Origin: Ulota crispa
Taxonomy: Eukaryota > Streptophyta > Bryopsida > Orthotrichales > Orthotrichaceae
Direction: 5' to 3'
Length of the DNA stretch: 64,000 nt
Assembly (NCBI GenBank): GCA_963920765.1
Contig: OY987247.1
Span: 19,812,471 to 19,876,470, forward strand
Both the position numbers and the translations under genes were made by a program. Each line of letters opens with the position of its first letter. The stretch's first letter is position 1. This document shows positions 11,377-23,788 of this stretch, one piece after another. Under the pieces are notes generated by a model. It ran no database searches and was not told the DNA's origin. It was given only the letters and a program-made list of their open reading frames with translations.

Positions 11377-12454
11377 TTTAGTAATTTACGTGCCTATTGC
11401 TGCTCCCTAGTTGCTCAAACTTTGGGACTTTGTTGCTATGCTTATTACTCATTAGACAGCCATGTGGCTAAAACTTGTTGGTAACTTTTGGAGCTAATCC
11501 TTGTTGCCATACTTAGGCACTGCTAGTGCTCATAGTTCCCTTGACGCTTGTTGGTTTACTCCAGCTTGAACCTTGTGCAGCTCTTGTACTTTTGGTCACT
11601 TTTGGCCTTTGTTAGCTGCTAGTTTGGCTCAATCCTTGTAGCTGTTACTTTTTTCCTACTGTTCACAAGCTTCTGGCTGCTATACTGAGTTGGCGCTTCC
11701 AACTTTGTCATTTTTCCATTTTTGGATGTTGGTACTTTTTCCTTGGGCTATTGTTGTTGGTCATTTACAAGATGGAGTTTTGTCTTGAGGTTGTTTTTCA
11801 CAAGGCTTGAGTACTTGCTGTCCCTATGAGTTAGCTGTTGCTTGCTCCTTTTTTACATGAATACAGCTGAAACCATATATTACTAAACAGGAAAATAAGA
11901 GGAATGTCTTATAAAGTTTGGAACCTAATTGTCATGGTATGTTTGACACCAGCTGCTAGTTATGCGGGTGTTGAGGTTTTTGTTAAATTTGTTTTGGAGG
12001 AATGAACAAGCTTGTGTAAAGGCCTAGCTTTGTATATTTTGTAATATTAAGAAGAAATCTCAAAGACTAGAGAATGAGAGAGTTTTGAGTGGTCATAATA
12101 TACTTAAGATAAATCAAGTTAAAACTAAAAACAAATAAAGAAACACTCAATAATTTTGCACATTTACTTAACTTAAAATCCAAGAAAAAACTAGATAAAC
12201 TCTAGAAGGTCTTGGCAAGCACATAGCCATGAAATAGTCAAAACTTTCTTTAAATTATACAATTCGTTCAATATATGGAAAAAATGTTAATGACTAGTAA
12301 ACTACAAATGTTTATTATAAATTTATCAAGTACAAGTAATAAAGAACTATGGCATAGACGGATTAGTTCAAAATAAGGAAATAAGCACAATAGAGACACT
12401 TAGTGTCTTGAAAAGATTTCCAAGTTCTTCAAGAAAGCAAAGAAATCTCAACAA
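11377..12454. other. No gene recognised
   Basis: AT-rich spacer, with T/G-rich pyrimidine-biased sequence from 11400 to 11850. No frame or terminal repeat is convincing. Confidence 0.5.
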
Positions 12455-12652
12455 CAATCCAGAAGGAAACTGCCTTGGAACCCATTAAATTATGTAAGGT
12501 AATATATGTTGAGTTATGTGTTTCCAATGTAAATTAATCCTAGATAGCGCAAAATTTTGCGTCGTTCATCAAAATTTTGCGTTGGAAATATAGGACTCAA
12601 CATAAATTATCCTACATCTTTTAGTGGGTTCTAATGCAGTTTTCTATTAGTG
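12455..12652. mobile_element. Second, older copy of the CACTA MITE family
   Basis: The right end (GCAGTTTTCTATTAGTG, ending 12652) and inner inverted repeat match the element at 10252-10468: GTGGGTTCTAATGCAG against GTGGATTTCAATGCAG. The left end is worn (CAATCCAGAAGGAAACTGC). The inverted repeats continue inward with GTTGAGT on one side and ACTCAAC on the other. More divergent ends than the first copy imply greater age. Confidence 0.8.
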
Positions 12653-13022
12653 ATTAATAAACACTCTAAAAACAACCATAGACACAAAATATCAAAAAAT
12701 ACACATAAAAACATAATCCTCATATTAACAAAGGTGTGCAATGGATGAAAAAGTGTAGCCTTAAATTCTAATTTTCAAGGGATACAAGATTTTACCTCAA
12801 ATTCCCTCACAAATTCAAACTTTCTAAAATTTCTAACCTAAAATAATACATGACTTTTGGGGAAATCTTTCAAAGCACAAGCAAGCTACGCCATTGGCTT
12901 TCTAAGACCAAAAATAGCTTATTTTGTTATCCTATTATACTTCTAGAGGTCTTTGGAGCTAAAAGCCTATAATGATTAAGATTTGAGAGTTGTAAAATTT
13001 CAAATGAAGAATTTTACTTTTT

Positions 13023-14371
13023 TTAATTTGACTGGACTATCTTGACTCTTTGAATAAAGTTACTCTTTACTCTCACCTGGTTTGGTTTTTCCATGCTCCC
13101 AAAATATTGGTCAAAATTCAAGACAATTTTAATGCAATAAGAATTGCTGAAATTGTTTGTTGAAGTTTTGCCCATGATCAAAATGTTTTGAGACTTGTCT
13201 TTGCAATTTATTGACATACAATGTTTTATCCTAAAAAATTGTGGAATTTTGTCACAACCTACTAAATTCTTAGAAATATTCTTTTCACAAGCCTTGTGGT
13301 TGATTGTCCAAACAAAAACTTTTGATAGTTTAAGTAGTTTGAAATTTTTTATTGAAACCTCCATACAATCACACTACAATTGTGCAAGTTCAATTTTTTA
13401 CTTTGCATTTTTCCATCATGATTGATTTAAAGTTTACTCTAGTTTTAACTCACTATTTTGAATTTGCTAAAAGAAACCCATGTTTTTTATGACATCTCAA
13501 AAAACACATGATTGTGTTATTTTGGATGTTGCTCATGCCAATCTAAATGTAAAAAATAATTTATCAACATAGATTAGCAAAAAAATGTCACCAATTTACA
13601 AAAAACATACAAACGTTCTTTCATAAACATCAATTTAAATGTGACTTTGAAGGTAAAAGAATTGCCCACTATGCACATGGGTAGTGCCTACCTCAACAAA
13701 TTTCTTCCAGTTGATGTTTTCTTTGTCTAGTCAAACTTTGTCATCAAATATAATATGCTTGCTTTCCAAAATTTGACGTGGCAATTCTAGAGAGGGTCGC
13801 TTTAACCAATTTGGACATACACAAAAGCATCCATTGAGATGTCTTACTTAGTGTCACAATGTCATTTAGAACATCAAAAATAAAAGAATTTGTGTCTCGA
13901 TTGATGTCAAAACACACATTATCATGATCTTCCAAAGTGTCCACCTTTATGTTAATGAAGACATGTTGATGTTGGGCTAATGAAATGTATATTCCTTTCA
14001 AGGTCCTCACATATCTACTTTCTTTTAATTATGGAAGTAAAAAAATACTTATAATGTACTAGGTTGTTCCTAAATGTGAATAAATTAGCACATGAATGTT
14101 GGTTCCATAGATTTTGTTGACATTGCATTGACCATGCATGGTTTATCTTCACATTTATCTCTACAACATTAGACTTCACATAGATGTTTGTCTTGTCCAT
14201 TGTAGCATTGGATGTGACATGGACCATGTGCATTGCCCTATAAATCACGTATACTCTAGTATACAATTGCAAGGAATAGTGATTTGATTGACACATTATT
14301 TGACATTGATTGTTCCCTATGACAACCTTTAAGACGTGACACATATTTGCATGACAATCTAGTCTAACCAT
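13023..14371 (-). other. Unrecognised leftward frames, weak coding evidence
   Basis: Three leftward frames of 88-118 residues lie here (14371-14015, 14010-13744, 13364-13023). The first continues upstream past a stop into NARVYMLKDNTLNFF. They are rich in Asn, Ile and Lys, as random AT-rich DNA would be, and contain no known motif. They may be remnants of a transposon gene; I cannot tell. Confidence 0.2.
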
Positions 14372-15089
14372 TATGGCAATGCACTATGTCTTGAAAAAGT
14401 TCAATGTATTGTCTTTGAGCATGTAAACTCTTGCATTTAATTGTTTCAAAAATGACTTCATTGATAAACACATTTTCAAATTCTTGTACATCTCAGCATT
14501 ATCTACAATAAAACAAGTGTCTAATTAGATGATGTTCCCAAGTTCCATTGCATTGCCTTCTCCATGTAGCATGTTCACATAATGTCGCCAAGCATGCACA
14601 ATTTAGCATGTGATTTCTTGTTACAATGTCTTGTAGAACAATACATTCACAGCGTAGTGTTCCTCTTGATATGCATTAAATCAAAATAAGGGCACAATTC
14701 AATGCTTGTCCTTGTCCCCATGGTGTTGCATTAGAGAAGTTTTAAGGTGAGTGAGACGCCTTTTGGAAGCAAATTGGGGCAACAGTTTAGGGTTTAGATG
14801 GTAGAAGCCACTATTGCAAAGTGGGTTAGCACAAAATGTGCTACATTGCTTTTGTACTACAGCCCTTTTTCAAGATCTGCCAATTAGCGGTTTGTAAATC
14901 AAGTGCCTATGTTATAACTTGGTGAGGGTTTGTTGATTATTTTACTATAGCAAGTTTACTTTATCACATTAAAATAATATGGGTTGTCTCTGCCATACCA
15001 AAAAAAACTAAGTGTATATCTATGGAGGAAAAGTTGATGACAAGGATTAAACCACACAATGCATGGGTTTCATCATTGTCTTGCTGATT

Positions 15090-16355
15090 TCTTCTAGCTG
15101 CCAAGAGACGTCTTACTTTGTAGTAGCAAGGATGTCTAAGTTTGTGGAAGAGGTGCTCAGTGTTGTGCTTTACAACAATGTAGATGCACGTGGAAAGTGG
15201 ATTCCCTTGTAGGTAGATATTGAATTGTGGGTCACATTGAGAGCAGCAAATAGAGGTCCATGGTCCCGAGATGCTAAGGTTCATGGTTTCAACTTTTTTG
15301 CTAATGGATGGAAGGCTTAGATTTTAGAGTTTTAGTTCAAAGTGATGGCACAATGGAGAAAAGACATGCTTCAGCTTGACGCTGTCAAGGTGTAGCATGC
15401 TTATCAGCGCTGACAACTACAGCTTGACGCAAGAGCCGCTGGCAATAAGCCTTGTGCATGTAACTTGTTGTATCAATCCTACTAGGATGATTGGATTGCT
15501 TTGTTGGCGTTGATGGATGTCATTATTATGCTACAATATGAGGTTGGAGAGGTTGTATGCAATGGCCGTAGTCATAAGCAATTGTTGGAGAATGGCGCTT
15601 TTTTCTTCAAAGCTGTGTATGTTCCCTAGTCTGGATCTTGCTCATACAGGAGTCTAGAAGAGTTGCCAGTGCCCACTCTTAACAGTCTTCATTGGCCCCT
15701 CCCGGACATGCACACATCAGAGTCTTTTATAGCAAAGCTTGCAAGGGACATTGTAGAAGCAATGAAAGGGGGAATTTGGAGAAAAGCGGCGCATGTGAAG
15801 TAGTTCATGCTTGTGCTTGTCATGGTGGATTTGTTTGCCGTAGCAAACAACATACGCTGCACTACCACAATGTACATCTTTAAGACACCGCCAACTACAA
15901 TTTTGAAATGTTTGATGGATGCTAGATGGGATGAGAAGTTTCAAGCAAAGCAAAATGTGCTAAAACTCATCGTTAGCAAGGCCAGCATGGTCTTCCGCTA
16001 TCATTTAGCGTGTCAAGTTTTGTATCTTAATTTCTAGTACATGCACTAAAAAAAAGAGGGCAGTGCTTGGGTGCCCAGCAATCAGGTGGTGATTTTGCAC
16101 ATGATGCCCATCATAATAGAGTTTGGAGGAAACAAGTTGCCTAGGTTTGAAGTCGGTTTGCTTTGGCCCGTGTTGCACATTCAAGATGAGATTTCCATTT
16201 TGCTTCTGCTAGAGGTCCTCCCCAAGTACCATGATCTTGTTGTGAAGCACCTTGGTTTTGCTGATTCCAAAATCAATGTCTGTTCCAAACAAAGCACAAA
16301 GATTAGAATGCTCTTGGTAGGGAAGTCTAGTACATTGAAAATGGTCTCATGCTAA
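15090..16355 (+). pseudogene. Unknown protein frame of about 315 codons, interrupted mainly by TAG
   Basis: One frame stays readable from about 15090 to 16040 and looks protein-like (for example SFIAKLARDIVEAMKGGIW, GSCSYRSLEELPVPTL, LMDARWDEKFQAKQNVLKL). It is interrupted about ten times, eight by TAG, once by TGA and once by TAA at the end. A further open piece follows (16071-16355: LPRFEVGLLWPVLHIQD). Gln is coded mostly by CAA, few CAG remain. This fits C-to-T decay at CAG. I recognise no domain. The frame stops just before the foldback element at 16363, which may have cut it. Confidence 0.5.
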
Positions 16356-16362
16356 TGTTTAT

Positions 16363-17238
16363 GTACAGTCAGGTACTGAAGACTTACAAATTGTTAATAA
16401 AAGCTAGTTAGCTTTTTTGTTTGAACATGGTGTAAAATTGATCCGCTTTGGTAGGAAATTTATCATTGCATCCTTATGCAATACCAAGCAAGTGTACCAA
16501 ATTTCAATTCTTGAAAATTAAAACTCCATTTCTGATGAATTGTTTTGTAAGAAATTCATGGTTTTACATAGTGATTTATTGAAAAATATTAGTGATGAAT
16601 TTTCAAGACTTGATTCCACAGATATGTAGGAAACATCCATATGCACGTCTTCCATGCTAAAAAACACCCTCTTAAGTAACAAAAATTTTACTAGCAAAAG
16701 ATTCAATGAAACTTGTAACAAGCCCAAATTTTGTAAAATATATTTTTTTGTTTTTTAAGTAGCTTTTCATCAAGTACACAAAATATGATATTTGGAGATA
16801 AAAACTTAATTGCAATGTTTGAGTCAAGAAACAAAATTTTATTTTCATAGAAAAATATGTATTTTACAAAATTTAAGCCTATCACAAGTTTCATTGAATC
16901 TTTTGCTAGTAAAATTTTTGTTGCTTAAGGGGGTGTTTTTTAGCATGGAAGATGTGCATATGGATGTTTTGTACATATCCATGGAATCAAATCTCAAAAA
17001 TTCATCTCCAATATTTTTCAATAAATCATTATGTAAAACCTTGAATTTCTTACAAAACAATTCACCAAAAATGGAGCTTTAATTTTCAAGAACTGAAATT
17101 TGGTACACTTGCTTGGTATTGCATAAAGATGCAATGATAAATTTTCCTACCAAAATGGATCAATTTTACACCATGTTCAAACAAAAAAGCTGACTGAGAT
17201 ATACTAGCAATTCGTAAGACTTCAGTACCCGACTGTAC
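16363..17238. mobile_element. 876-bp foldback element with long inverted arms
   Basis: Left arm about 16363-16760 and right arm about 16830-17238 are inverted copies: GTACAGTCAGGTACTGAAG at the left end against CTTCAGTACCCGACTGTAC at the right. Shared inner landmarks include AACATGGTGTAAAATTGAT and GATTCAATGAAACTTGT. The open frames on both strands here are products of the arms, not genes. The family is unknown and no clear target duplication is seen. Confidence 0.85.
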
Positions 17239-18237
17239 ATCACATCAAATTATAGGCACAAGCTTGCCATAGACATGGAAATGAGGTTTTAAGATTGCAA
17301 TTGTACTCAATTTTAAAATTGTGTTTGCAATTGTGAATCAACGCCTCCATGGCTTAAGCATTTCTTTCTTCTTTTTTGTGGAATTAATTACATTACTTTA
17401 GACTTTCAACAATTGTTTCTAAGACCATCTCCACTGGTTGGCCAATGGAATGACACGCCATATGGCTCAGCTTGGCCCCTTTGTGGAGAATCGGCTTGTT
17501 ATATAATTCTTGTATCTACCAGATTGAATTCAAGAGGACGCGTTACAAGGTTTGGAATTAAAAGCTATGCCAAAAATAGCTACAATTTATGGATGCTCCA
17601 AGCATCTTTGCCATTGCAGCATGGAATGCTCTAGGCATCTTTGCCACAACAACATGGGCAAATCAATAGTTTACACTTTGAAGAATCAATGGCAAATAAA
17701 TTGGGGCCTCACTAACCATCAAGGCAATAAATAAAAGTGTCAGAGCCACAATTCAAGCACTTTGCAAATGAAAACTACCACGGCAGCTGAGAGTGCCTAG
17801 AGCCTTCTTTGACGCGGCTGGGCAAAAATTTGCCATCATAGTGTCTACGTTGGACACTTTAAATTAGTAACAATCCTAAGGCCATGGTAAATGACAGGTT
17901 GGAGCCAATTGGTGGAGATGCTCTAAATTTTTTGTTATCTTTCAAAACACTTCAACTTAACTGCTAAACATAAATGACAATCTTCTTTCCTTCAACAAGG
18001 ATTTTGCATTAATTGCCCCAAAGTAAGTTAGTATGCTTTAAAACCATCACTTTAAGAGCATGTATGGTTGATATTTTTTATAGCATGATTGAATTGTTGA
18101 CAAACTTTCAAAGTTTTTATGATAAACATATATTTGTGACTCTCTTGCAACTTCTAAGAAGATGAAGAGAAACCAAGGAATATGATTGGTTCTTACAATA
18201 GAATGTACATTTTCTCTTATGAAATGAAGAGCTCCAT
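17239..18237. other. No gene recognised
   Basis: Unique sequence of moderate complexity, some of it higher GC (17410-17930), without a recognisable protein or repeat end. Confidence 0.45.
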
Positions 18238-19193
18238 TTAATCCCTAAAAAACCATGCCCTTTTTTCTTTGAAAATCATTGAAAATTGCCACTCTTAGAA
18301 GAATGACTATAAAGGTAGGAAGATAAGTTATTTTGAAAATTCAATTGTAATATCTTGCTCTAGACAATGGGAGGTACTTGTGGGAAAAATTCAACTTGAT
18401 CTAGAAGTAGAGAAGTGAGATATTGACATTTGAAGTGAATTTTTTTTTTTTTATCCCTATTGCCAAAAAATTTCAGAAGCCTTTGACGGCTCCTATATCA
18501 ATAAAATTGCTCTATGCAAAGTTAAGGTTTATTTTTCCCATATAGAAGACCAAGTTAGGTAAATGTGGGAGAATTTTGAAATGAACTAGAGGTGTGAATC
18601 ATACTTTATAATATCTTGCAATGCCATAAGGCCATGAAATTTGAGTATACACTAGGCAAGATTGAAGGATTTATGTAAAATTTAGAAATCTAAATTACTT
18701 TGATCCAAATGGTAAAATCCAAGGAGTATTAGTCTACTACAACTTGGAAAAAAAAATCAAAAGAAATATACACAAAGAGCTAAAAATAGTAAAATAAAAA
18801 AGTTTACAAGGGACAAAAGGAATGGAGGTTTGGAAGTCCCATACCTACTTGCAAACTTAAACTTCTCATAACTTTCATCTCATCTATCAAAATTGAATGA
18901 TTCAAAGATTTCCACATACATAAAAATTTAAAGAACCAATTTCAGATTTTTATTTTTAAAAAATGCATTTTTGATTATTTTTTGGGCTACCCATCCTCAT
19001 CTTTTTTTTTAAAGTTCATGCAAAACTTCTTCAATAAATGTCAAAATGAAGAAAAAATTAGATGCCCATGTAGATCTTTGAATTGTCCACCTCCAATAAA
19101 AGTTTCATAAAATCATAAAAAGTAGATTAGCCATAGGTACATGCTCAAAATCCATTTGTCTCCCAAAGGGACAGTTGGTCCTTTAGGGGTTAA
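18238..19193. mobile_element. TTAA-bounded non-autonomous element A (TTAA/CCCCTAAAAG family)
   Basis: Left end TTAATCCCTAAAAAACC, right end GGTCCTTTAGGGGTTAA. The right half is close to the inverted left half of the copy starting at 21469, sharing ATCTTTGAAT, TACATGCTCAAAATCC and TGTCTCCCAAAGGGACAG-like blocks. TTAA at both tips followed by CCC/CCCC resembles the piggyBac target and tip, but no transposase is present, so the superfamily is inference. Confidence 0.6.
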
Positions 19194-19454
19194 AGACTTG
19201 AATATGACCATCTTTGAAAACCTTCTATTTGCTACACGCGACAAGGGTTGCAATACAAACTGTGTACTTGACTTTCAATGGTATTTTTGGTATTTGTATG
19301 ACATAAATGCTTTATCATAGCAACAAGGACTATCCTCCAATAAAAAAATTTATGTAAAAGTGTTATATTTGCTCAAAATATCTAGATTCCCTAAGTATTT
19401 ATAGTCAAAGTATGAAAATGATTGCAAATATTTATATATAATGTTTAACTATCG

Positions 19455-20495
19455 AGGAAGAACAAAAGTGACATGCATAAAAAAACAAATGCTTGAAATA
19501 TTTGGACCAAGGGTATTTGAGTAATTTTTGGAAAAGCAGGCATATCTATGTACATACTACAAACTTGAGGGTTATCATTGAAATACTAAAAAAAAAACAA
19601 AATATTAAAAAATAGGGATATCTACGCAGATATAGCAAGCTTCAAGGGTACCTATGAAATATAAAAAATATAGAAAATATTAAAAATATTAAAAACCCTA
19701 CAACTAGACAAGACAACATGGACTAGACAAGACGCGAGACAAGGTATAGGATGAACAATGGGCGTCGTGTAGCAAGCCATGTGGAGAAGCTTGTAGCCTA
19801 TACTAGCCAAATTCATGAAAGATGATTTATAGAAGTAGAAGCAGAGGGCCACCTCCTATATATAGAACCCCCATTCATCCAACTAACCATATGGGATAAT
19901 TCCCTTTGGTTGCACCTTCCTTGGGTTGCTATAGTATTGCCGCCACATGTCTTTCATCCATGCACATCTCAAACTTTATCAAATCAATCCAAGTGCAGCT
20001 CTAATAATTTTAAAATCAATGTGCATGTGATATTGGTGAGGGGTGGATGTGACATTAGAAAAATGCAAAAGTGCGGGTATGATATTACAGAAGTGTGGAT
20101 ACTATGTTACAATAAAAAGTGGACAATGCAACTATAAGTAATACAAGAGCGATTTCAAGATTATTTTCAATTAAATTTGATTCTTTGGAGAATCATAGGG
20201 GGGGTTTTTCCAAAATCATAATAGTAAAAAAGAAAGGGAAAATTTAATGGATACCTTGAGGTTTGAAATATTTGCATACATACCCTTGCCTTTTCAAAAA
20301 CTATACAAATATCTTTGGACCGTCATTTTTTGGCATTTATTTGTTGTGCCAATGTTGAAGAAGGCAGTGCAATAAAACAAAAAATAAGCAACAAGCGCAT
20401 AAAGAAAGAACAAAAGTGACATGCACAACAAAACAAATGTCAAAAGAATTTGGTCCAAGGGCATTTGTGTAACTCTTGAAAAAACAAGGATATCT
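19455..20495. repeat. Dispersed repeat module in direct and inverted copies
   Basis: A module of about 80-90 bases with GAACAAAAGTGACATGCA and GGACCAAGGGTATTTG occurs at 19455-19545, again in direct orientation at 20404-20495, and as an inverted copy of its second half at about 20232-20320. The spacing suggests nested or rearranged copies of one element. No coding content. Confidence 0.6.
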
Positions 20496-20522
20496 TGTTA
20501 AACTTGTATTATACTATGTTTT

Positions 20523-20770
20523 GTTTTTCATCCAATACAAGATGCGTGTACTCTATTCTTTTGTACTTTTCATCCAATATGGGATTGCTCTACTCTATTG
20601 TGCTTTTCATCTAGTATGGAATTGCTTTGCTCTATTGTGCTTTTCATCTAATATGAAATTCATCTACTCTATTATGCTTTTCATCTAAAATGGGATTGCT
20701 CTATTTTACTTTTCATCCAATATGGAATTGATCTAGTCTATTGTAATTTTCATCCAATATGGGATTTTTT
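20523..20770. repeat. Imperfect 37-40-bp tandem repeat, about six copies
   Basis: Repeated unit resembling TTTTCATCCAATATGGGATT followed by GCTCTACTCTATTGTGC, with drift between copies. A stray copy lies at 21230-21265. The small rightward frame over it (Phe/Tyr-rich) follows the repeat and is not a gene. Confidence 0.85.
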
Positions 20771-20885
20771 TTATATAAGACATAAACTCAATTCCTAAAT
20801 GTATCTAACATATCTCAGTAGGAACTATTCATACAAAAAGCTATTTATGAAAAGAAGTTATTTATGAAAAGAAGGTACTTATGTA

Positions 20886-21015
20886 TACTACAAGATAACC
20901 ATGGTTGAATCTACAAAAAGTTGACAAAGATTGTGACCTAATCTACAATATGCTATAGATTAGGTCACTATCTTTGTTAATTCTTTGTAGATTTGACCAT
21001 GGTTTTCTTGTAGAT
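20886..21015. mobile_element. 130-bp hairpin MITE
   Basis: Near-perfect inverted repeat: CTACAAGATAACCATGG ... AATCTACAAAAAGTTGACAA ... central TGCTATA ... then TTGTTAATTCTTTGTAGATT ... CCATGGTTTTCTTGTAG. Stem of about 60 bases with a tiny loop. Most likely a MITE; a small-RNA-producing hairpin is possible. Confidence 0.8.
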
Positions 21016-21468
21016 TAGATTTCTATAACCAATGTCTATTTTTTGTGTATATATTTCCAATGGGTTGAAGAGGTGATGCATCAATTGTATGCCACATCAC
21101 GTTTTATGCCACATCACATTTTATGCCACATCACCTCCTATCTCCGTGTCCTATATCCTTTTGCCCCCTATCCTTGTGCCCCCAAATTTTACTCTATTCC
21201 CTTGATAAACTTTGTTAAATCAGTACTCTACTCTTTTTTACATTTCATCCAATATGAAAGTCTCTTAAGGTAGCAGCAATGATTTCAAATATGATTTTCA
21301 CTTTTAGAACAAGTAGCTAAAAATACTGCTAAAAAGCTAATATTTTCAAATTTAACACTGGAAAGTTTACATTTTTTTTAGCTACATAAAAAAATTGTTA
21401 GCAATCCTGCTAAATTTAGCCAATTTAGAGAATGCTAAGTAGCAGCATCAAAAATTGTAAAAAGGGTT

Positions 21469-22796
21469 TTAACCCCTAAAAGTCCAAGTGTCTCGACAAG
21501 GAACAAATGGACCTCAGGCATGTATTTATGACTAAACCAATTTTTATAATTTTTTCAAAATTTTTGTGGATGGTGGGAAATTCAAAGATGTACATGCACA
21601 TCCAATTTTTCCTTCATTTCAACAATTATTCAAGAAGTTATGCATGAACTTCTGAACAACAGGGGAGGGCAGGCAGTCAAGGAAGCCCAAAAAACTGCTA
21701 TAAAAATTGTATTTTTTATTAAAAAAATCTGAAATTGGTACTTTCTATTACTATACATGTGGAAAGCTTTGAATTATTTGATTTTGATTGATGAGTGAGA
21801 AGTTTTAGTTTGCGGGTAGGTATTGGATTCCCAAATTTCCATTTCTTTTGCCCTTTGTAAAATTTTGTGCTTTATTTTTTTTTTTACTTTTTTTCTTCCA
21901 AGTCGGAGTAGACTAAGATTCCTTATTTGCATACTCCATATTGATCAAATATTCTATTCAAGACTATGCATTCTAGTGTACAAAGTTTGGAAAAAGTAAG
22001 TTAGAGACATTGAATCCAACTTTCTAGTAGACATGATATTTGCATGGTGAACAAAAAGAGATGCTAGCATTCACTTATTTATTCCCTTAAAACCCTTGTA
22101 CACATGCATTGATGTCTAACTATGATAATTTTAGTTTTAATCCCAAAACAACCATGGAATTTCTTGAGCTTCTAGAAAGACGGTCTAATCTGAACAAAAA
22201 GCCAACATTTTCATAACTTGGATGAATTTTTTGGAATTGTAATTGTATAAAATCAAACTAGAAATGTTAGGGATCATCATTAGAAAAGAAAACACAACAA
22301 TACCTTGTATGGATTAAAAGATTATAATGTTTTATCACGAGGGTGTTAAAAAGTTTTGTGAAAGTGATTTGAAGTCCTTCAATCTTCTTTTCACATGTCA
22401 AATTTAAAAAGTTGGTCACCAAAAAAATATGAGATTCAAGGGCCTAACGTGCATAATCCCAATGAATTTATGACTTCTCAAAGTCTACTCTACAATTTTT
22501 TGTAAATGAGTTTTTTGATATTAGTTTTTCTCAAAGATTTAATGTATTTGTGGCTCATTCACAAGAGCCCTCAAATCTACATCAAGTCAATATTGCAATG
22601 GACACCCGTGCACAAAATTATGAATAGGAAAATTATAATAAATCATTTGCAAAATAAAATTGTTAAAGCTAAAACTAATCTTCAAAAATAAATTTTCAAT
22701 AACATAAACAACTAAAGTAGTAATTTGGTATGGTTTTATTTAACTTCAAAAATTGATCAAGAACACATTCTATCTTTAGGGTTGTTTTGGGGTTAA
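21469..22796. mobile_element. TTAA-bounded non-autonomous element B (same family as A, inverted)
   Basis: Left tip TTAACCCCTAAAAGTCCAAG at 21469; the first 400 bases are the inverted counterpart of the right half of element A. The right end at 22796 (TTTTGGGGTTAA) is tentative. If right, B is longer than A and D, so it may carry an insertion. No coding capacity. Confidence 0.5.
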
Positions 22797-22799
22797 TGA

Positions 22800-23780
22800 G
22801 GACTACAAAAATGGAAAATACTAATGGGGTGAAAGATTTAGAATGCGTAAGGGCAATTGACATGTACCTTCTTTTCCTAGTGAAGATGATAAGACAACAA
22901 ATATGTATCTTTTATTGAGCCCTTTTAAAGAACAATACTTTACAAAAACAATATATAGTCCAAATTTCACAACGCTATTTTCCTATGATGAATTTTGAGA
23001 AATGTAGATGCTACTTATGATTCAACCAACTTGTATGACTAGAAAGATACACATACTTGCACAACGCTTGTGAACGAGATAAAAACAACAACAATATAAG
23101 GAAGTCTAGGTCATGTATAATCATTAGAGTGATCTTCAATTTCAACTAAGATTGGATTGTTATAAAGACAAGGAATGGACATGCAAGGAAACATACATAT
23201 AGAGGTGGAGGAAGCACAATCTTTTGTGATGAGCTGCAAGTATCAAAAGGAGAAGAATTGATGTCCAAGAGATTCTACAAAAGTAATATTGCTTACAAAC
23301 CCAAAGACAGAGATGAACGCCAAAATGCAACATTGCCACTCACTAATTCTGGCAATCAATGAATGCGACATTACATAGAAAAAAGAGATGGTAGTTTACA
23401 ACGTAAGAGAAGTGAATTTTTGGAAGGAGTTCAGACAACAAGAATCCTCCAACTCTCTGTCTTAGGAATTCATCTTGTTGCTTACAAAAAACGGCAACGT
23501 CATCAAGAAGCCTAAAATCACACTCAAAAGAAGAAGAGGTAGTGGCTTTTGAGCAAATAAATAGATTCATGAGTTCCACAAAGCAATCATGTCTAAGTTG
23601 CATTGTGTCTAAACAAGGTATGTTATATGCATGGATTCCTTAACATATCATTCATGGGAATAGAACATATAACTTAGAAGATGTCAAATTATTGTTAGGC
23701 ATTTGTAGTGTTTGCCTATTCAATACGATGACTACTTTGAATACTGCAGCATGATATTATAGAAGCCAATTATCTTAAGC
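22800..23780. other. No gene recognised
   Basis: AT-rich sequence. A leftward 86-residue frame at 23343-23603 has a slightly protein-like composition, but no motif. It could be an intron or 5' part of the locus that follows. Confidence 0.4.
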
Positions 23781-23788
23781 ATTTGAGG

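Noticed and set aside
16518-17082. Similar open frames on opposite strands
   Set aside because: They are the two arms of the foldback element read in both directions.
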